From the NCBI GenBank assembly GCA_964636125.1, contig CAZWPX010000026.1, forward strand, positions 1-64,000: 64,000 nucleotides of DNA, read 5' to 3'. Under the pieces are notes generated by a model. The model was not told the DNA's origin. It saw only the letters and a program-made list of their open reading frames with translations, and searched no databases. Shown here piece by piece: positions 60,918 through 64,000 of the stretch. The stretch is from CAJINA01 sp964636125. Lineage in GTDB: Bacteria > Desulfobacterota > Desulfobacteria > Desulfobacterales > CAJINA01. The first letter of the stretch is position 1; every line of letters begins with the position of its first letter. Made by a program: the position numbers and the translations under genes.

Positions 60918-60932
60918 CGTCTCGCCTCTTGT

Positions 60933-61712
60933 TTAACACCCTTTCCACTCAGGATTTCTTTTCTCAAAAAACGCGGAGACCCCCTCCTTGGCATCCGCCG
61001 TGGTACACAACCGGGCAAAGGCTTCATTCATATATTCAAACTGCTTGTCGTAATTCATGTCCTCCGCGGCATAATACGCCTTTTTGGCAATCTGAACCGC
61101 AACCGGGCTTCTTTTTGCGAGGGACTCCGCCCAGGCCCGGGCTTCCTGCTCCAGGTCCTCCTGGGGAACCACCCGATTGATCAGCCCCAGGGTGAGCGCG
61201 TCCGGCGCCTTGACCAGGTCGCCGTACAACAAAAGTTCCAGGGCTTTTTTCCGGCCGATGGATTTGCTCACCGGGATAACCGGGCCGACACAGTTAAGGC
61301 CCACGTTAATGGCGGTCAGCCCCATGCGCGCGTTTTCCGCGGCAATGGCCAGATCGCAGGCCGCAACGAGTCCCATACCGTTGGCCGCGGCCACACCCTG
61401 AACCTGGGCGATTACCGGCTTGCTCATCTTCGAAATCGTCACCAGGGGTCTTTCCATGTGCTCGATCCAGTCCCGGTATTCCTGGGCCGATTTCCCGAAC
61501 AGTTCGTTCACATCTATCCCGGCGCAAAAAGCGCGGCCGGCCCCCTTTATAAGCACAACGCGGACACCGGCATCACCATCCATTTCCAAAAGTGCGTCAT
61601 ACAGGTCCTGGGCCAGGCCTCTGGTAAAGGTGTTCATCTGCTCCGGCAGGTTCAATGTGATTTCGCCAACAAATTTGTCACTGGTTTCAACAATCAGGTT
61701 TTCGTAAGACAT
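60933..61712 (-). CDS. Crotonase-superfamily protein (ECHDC3-like)
   Basis: 259 residues. Crotonase fold: VVLIKGAGRAFCAGIDVNEL (oxyanion hole), GVAAANGMGLVAACDLAIAA, and GLINRVVPQEDLEQEARAWA. The two catalytic glutamates of enoyl-CoA hydratase are replaced: leucine in GMGLVA where GGCELA is usual, and alanine in LTAINVGL where the usual motif is PEI. So simple hydration is unlikely; isomerase or another crotonase chemistry on a CoA ester is more probable. The closest pattern is the ECHDC3-like branch. GGAGATA precedes the ATG. Confidence 0.85.
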   Translation of the reverse strand: MSYENLIVETSDKFVGEITLNLPEQMNTFTRGLAQDLYDALLEMDGDAGVRVVLIKGAGRAFCAGIDVNELFGKSAQEYRDWIEHMERPLVTISKMSKPVIAQVQGVAAANGMGLVAACDLAIAAENARMGLTAINVGLNCVGPVIPVSKSIGRKKALELLLYGDLVKAPDALTLGLINRVVPQEDLEQEARAWAESLAKRSPVAVQIAKKAYYAAEDMNYDKQFEYMNEAFARLCTTADAKEGVSAFFEKRNPEWKGC

Positions 61713-61752
61713 GGGTTATCTCCTTCTGTGGATATACTGGTATTACTGCTTG

Positions 61753-61787
61753 AACATCGAACACTCAACATCGAACATTCAACTTTG
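61753..61787 (+). repeat. Heptamer array, (AACATYS)5
   Basis: Units AACATCG, AACACTC, AACATCG, AACATTC, AACTTTG. It faces the inverted array at 61883-61924 across 95 bp. Confidence 0.8.
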
Positions 61788-61882
61788 AAGAAAGCAGCGA
61801 TAGGCTCTACCAATAAAGACAATTCTCATCAAATTATTATGAGAAAAAGTATTTATAAACTGGTCGCCGAAGGCGTACCACA

Positions 61883-61924
61883 GTTCAATGTTCGAAGTTC
61901 TGTGTTCGATGTTGGATATTCAGA
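61883..61924 (+). repeat. Heptamer array, (GTTSRAT)6
   Basis: Units GTTCAAT, GTTCGAA, GTTCTGT, GTTCGAT, GTTGGAT, ATTCAGA, reverse-complement in type to 61753-61787. It ends just before the stop of the thioesterase gene. Confidence 0.8.
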
Positions 61925-61932
61925 TTCCAGGA

Positions 61933-62370
61933 TCAATTCTGGTCCTCTGGCGGTACAAACCACTCTTTTTTCCGGTAGACCAGGTCCTGGCTGCTGGCCA
62001 GGATATCCCCTGTGGTCTCGTTGTAGACTTTGATTTCATATAGCGCCGTGCGTCCGCCGGCGTTTATTTCCCGGGCCTCCGCGACCAGGCGGTCGCCCAC
62101 ACCGGAAGCTTTCAAGAAAGTGATGTTGACGTTCAAGGCCACAGCCGTCTGGCCATGAGAATTCCCGGCCGCGGCGAAAGCAATGTCACCGAGCGTAAAG
62201 ATCAAGCCGCCGTGGGTAGTACCGTGGAAATTGGCCATCTCTTTGGTTACCGTGAGCGACACCCTGCTGCAGCCAGGTTTGGGTATCTCTATCCGTGCAC
62301 CCAGAAAATTTGCAAACGCATCCTTGGCAATGTGCTTCCGGATTGCTTCCATTCTAGCGTCTGATGTCAT
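61933..62370 (-). CDS. PaaI-family hotdog thioesterase
   Basis: 145 residues. Motif HGTTHGGLIFTLGDIAFAAA carries the PaaI-type HGG-D catalytic pattern; IKVYNETTGDILASSQDLVYR closes the fold. It hydrolyses acyl-CoA, likely phenylacetyl-type or short-chain. It lies upstream of the crotonase on the same strand, separated by the heptamer pair, so both may act on the same CoA esters. Confidence 0.9.
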   Translation of the reverse strand: MTSDARMEAIRKHIAKDAFANFLGARIEIPKPGCSRVSLTVTKEMANFHGTTHGGLIFTLGDIAFAAAGNSHGQTAVALNVNITFLKASGVGDRLVAEAREINAGGRTALYEIKVYNETTGDILASSQDLVYRKKEWFVPPEDQN

Positions 62371-62683
62371 GGCGATTCCTTGTATGGGAGAACATGTGCT
62401 GTTTGTGGCTCAATGCTTATTCTTACGCTCTCGCCCCATGGTTATCAAGGATAAAAACCGGTTGCTGCTTGAAGCTTTCTCAAAAAAAGGATTTTGGTTC
62501 AAGGTCAAGGCGGCCGCGAGTATCAACCCGCAGGAATACTGGAGTATTTCGAGGGTCTGATATGAGCGCCCAACGCTGAAATTGGGCCAAAAGACTTTTT
62601 TGAGATGGCTTCTTGACAGTTCTCGACAGACTCAGTAGTTATCGCAGACTCATTTACAATTGATACACCCCAAAGGAATCGGC
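62371..62683. other. Divergent intergenic region between the thioesterase and LOG genes
   Basis: 313 bp. It contains an AATACT-GG-AGTATT dyad (62535-62548) within a segment that looks like a dispersed non-coding repeat (GCAGGAATACTGGAGTATTT). No gene is seen. Confidence 0.35.
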
Positions 62684-63280
62684 ATGAAAAAAATTTGTGT
62701 ATTCTGCGGGTCCAGCCCGGGTGCCCGGCCGGCTTACACAGCCGCAGCCAGAGATCTGGGTAAAGCCCTGGCGGACAGGGGGCTGGCCCTGGTCTACGGC
62801 GGGGGTAATGTCGGCATGATGGGACAGGTTGCCCAGGCGGCCATTGAAAATGGCGGGCGGGTGACTGGCGTTATACCCAAGGCCATTGCCGACATGGAGG
62901 TCGCCTATACCGACCTGGAAGACCTGAGAATCGTGGGCTCCATGCACACCCGCAAAGCGCTTATGGCAGAGTTGGCGGACGGGTTTATCGCCCTGCCGGG
63001 CGGCCTGGGGACCCTTGAGGAATTTGTGGAAGTTTTGACCTGGGCCCAGCTCGGCTTCCACGCCAAGCCCTGCGGCCTGCTCAACTCCTGCGGCTATTAC
63101 GACAACCTGCTGGCCTTCATCAAGCACACGGCCGACGAGCAGTTTATCCAACCTGAGCACCGGGACCTGATCCTGGTCGCCAAAACCCCGGCCACGCTGC
63201 TGGATCGTTTTGAAACGTATGTGCCCCCCCGGGTTAATAAAGCCGCCTGGGCCCGGCGTTTGAACTCCCCACCAAATTAG
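62684..63280 (+). CDS. LOG-family protein (TIGR00730)
   Basis: 198 residues from the ATG at 62684 with AAAGGAA upstream; a TTG eight codons earlier is less likely. Rossmann-like start CVFCGSSPGARPAY, GGGNVGMMGQ, and the signature PGGLGTLEEFVE. LOG proteins are phosphoribohydrolases that cleave nucleoside 5'-monophosphates to base and ribose phosphate, as in cytokinin activation; the bacterial role is in nucleotide turnover. Monocistronic in appearance. Confidence 0.92.
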   Translation: MKKICVFCGSSPGARPAYTAAARDLGKALADRGLALVYGGGNVGMMGQVAQAAIENGGRVTGVIPKAIADMEVAYTDLEDLRIVGSMHTRKALMAELADGFIALPGGLGTLEEFVEVLTWAQLGFHAKPCGLLNSCGYYDNLLAFIKHTADEQFIQPEHRDLILVAKTPATLLDRFETYVPPRVNKAAWARRLNSPPN

Positions 63281-63379
63281 CCCGAACATTTCATCCATTT
63301 ACCGCGTTATCAGAGACTTGCAAAAATAAGTTCGCAAATTTTCAGAGTTCAGCCAACCTTAGTTGATTGCCCCGCCTGC

Positions 63380-64000
63380 CTAAATCTTGAGAGCTTTTTC
63401 CAGATTGATGCCGTATTTACGCATCCGGTTCCAGACGGTCACCCGGTTGATACCCAGCAGGTGCGCGGCCCGGGTCTGGTTGCCGCCGGTTTGGCGCAAG
63501 GCTTCGATCAGGGCGGTCTTTTCAGCGGGCACGCCGGTATCCGGGACGGGCGGCGGCACCGGCCATCGCGTCGCCGCATCTGCGGTCGGTGGTCGCGACT
63601 GTGTTTCCTGAGAAGCGTTTCCCCCCTGGAGGTTGCCCGGCAGATCATCCGGCTGGATGGTGCGCCCTTCTGCGACGATAAAGGCATAGTCCAGAGCACT
63701 TTTCAGTTCGCGCACATTTCCCGGCCAGGGATAAGCCATCACCTGCTGCATAGCTTGTTTAGACAACCCGGTGATCCCCTTGCCGGTCTTGCTGCCCAGC
63801 TGCTCGATAAAGGCGCTGATCAACAGAGGAATGTCTTCCAGGCGAGTTCTGAGAGGGGGCAGGTGAATCGGAATCACATTAATGCGGAAAAACAGGTCCT
63901 CCCTGAACTTATTTTCGCCAACCAGAGCCGACAGGTCACGATTGGTAGCCAGGATCAGACGAACATCCACCGCAATCGGTGAATGGTCCCCCACCCGTTC
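63380..64000 (-). CDS. Sigma-54-dependent Fis-family regulator, C-terminal part (5' cut by window edge)
   Basis: The frame is open to the right edge, so only the last ~206 residues are seen. They hold the sensor part of the AAA+ domain (VDVRLILATNRDLSALVGEN, FREDLFFRINVIPIHLPPLR) and the helical lid with YPWPGNVRELKSAL. A Fis-type helix-turn-helix (GGNQTRAAHLLGINRVTVW) ends the protein. The arginine finger region is present. It activates sigma-54 promoters; the receiver or sensor part is outside the window. Confidence 0.92.
   Translation of the reverse strand, partial: ERVGDHSPIAVDVRLILATNRDLSALVGENKFREDLFFRINVIPIHLPPLRTRLEDIPLLISAFIEQLGSKTGKGITGLSKQAMQQVMAYPWPGNVRELKSALDYAFIVAEGRTIQPDDLPGNLQGGNASQETQSRPPTADAATRWPVPPPVPDTGVPAEKTALIEALRQTGGNQTRAAHLLGINRVTVWNRMRKYGINLEKALKI

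Noticed and set aside
60861..62033. 390-codon rightward open frame across the crotonase and heptamer arrays
   Set aside because: It runs antisense to a clear crotonase and through repeat arrays; its translation shows no domain pattern and no ribosome site.

Overview
The window looks like a chromosomal segment of an anaerobic, GC-rich Gram-negative bacterium, most probably a Desulfobacterota (Desulfobacterales-type) relative. The basis is gene style: multi-PAS hybrid kinases, NtrC-type sigma-54 activators, a Bat/MoxR operon, crotonase and old-yellow-enzyme genes, and dispersed short intergenic repeat arrays. This assignment is inference; no rRNA or marker gene is present. I saw no tRNA, rRNA or CRISPR.

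Left part (1-22427). A truncated flavocytochrome-c/fumarate-reductase-like flavoprotein and an Asp/Glu-racemase-fold protein run rightward. From 22427 down to 1636 nearly everything runs leftward. A soluble hybrid histidine kinase and an NtrC-type response regulator sit upstream of a consensus sigma-54 promoter (19080-19095). Behind it lies a chemosensory run: CheB-like, MCP, CheW, CheY, HAMP membrane protein, very large CheA, second CheB-like, ParA-like. It continues through an 8-bp overlap into a nitrate/sulfonate/taurine-type ABC transporter and a membrane-bound three-PAS hybrid kinase. Both CheB-like proteins lack catalytic residues, there is no CheR, CheA carries two Hpt-like domains without the phosphohistidine, and two proteins have N-terminal zinc ribbons. 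This is the strongest candidate for an unusual system here.

Middle part (22738-44677). A complete MoxR-DUF58-BatA/B/D/E operon is followed by two DMT transporters, a Nudix hydrolase, an old-yellow-enzyme/thiolase pair, cytochrome bd oxidase (cydAB) converging on its assembly exporter (cydCD), and an acyltransferase.

Right part (44678-54355). An LsrF-like aldolase, Zn-alcohol dehydrogenase, ketopantoate-reductase-like protein and aspartokinase form a tight rightward cluster of unknown product. It is followed by a TrmB-type regulator, a class III aminotransferase with a near-consensus promoter, NAD synthase and a double-ATPase ModF-like protein.

Far right (54356-64000). An AT-richer decay zone holds gene fragments (signal peptidase I tail, internally deleted methyltransferase, SRPBCC piece, truncated GNAT) among intact leftward genes: a MarR regulator with a promoter/operator that predicts a leaderless start, TIGR04076, DUF4442, flavodoxin, NapH-like ferredoxin and an MBL lipoprotein. 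The window closes with a crotonase, a small zinc-ribbon ORF, a PaaI-type thioesterase, a LOG-family protein and the C-terminal part of another sigma-54 activator. Intergenic regions carry heptamer repeat arrays, a second inverted array family, a 153-bp MITE-like hairpin and GTCATTCCGG-type palindromes.
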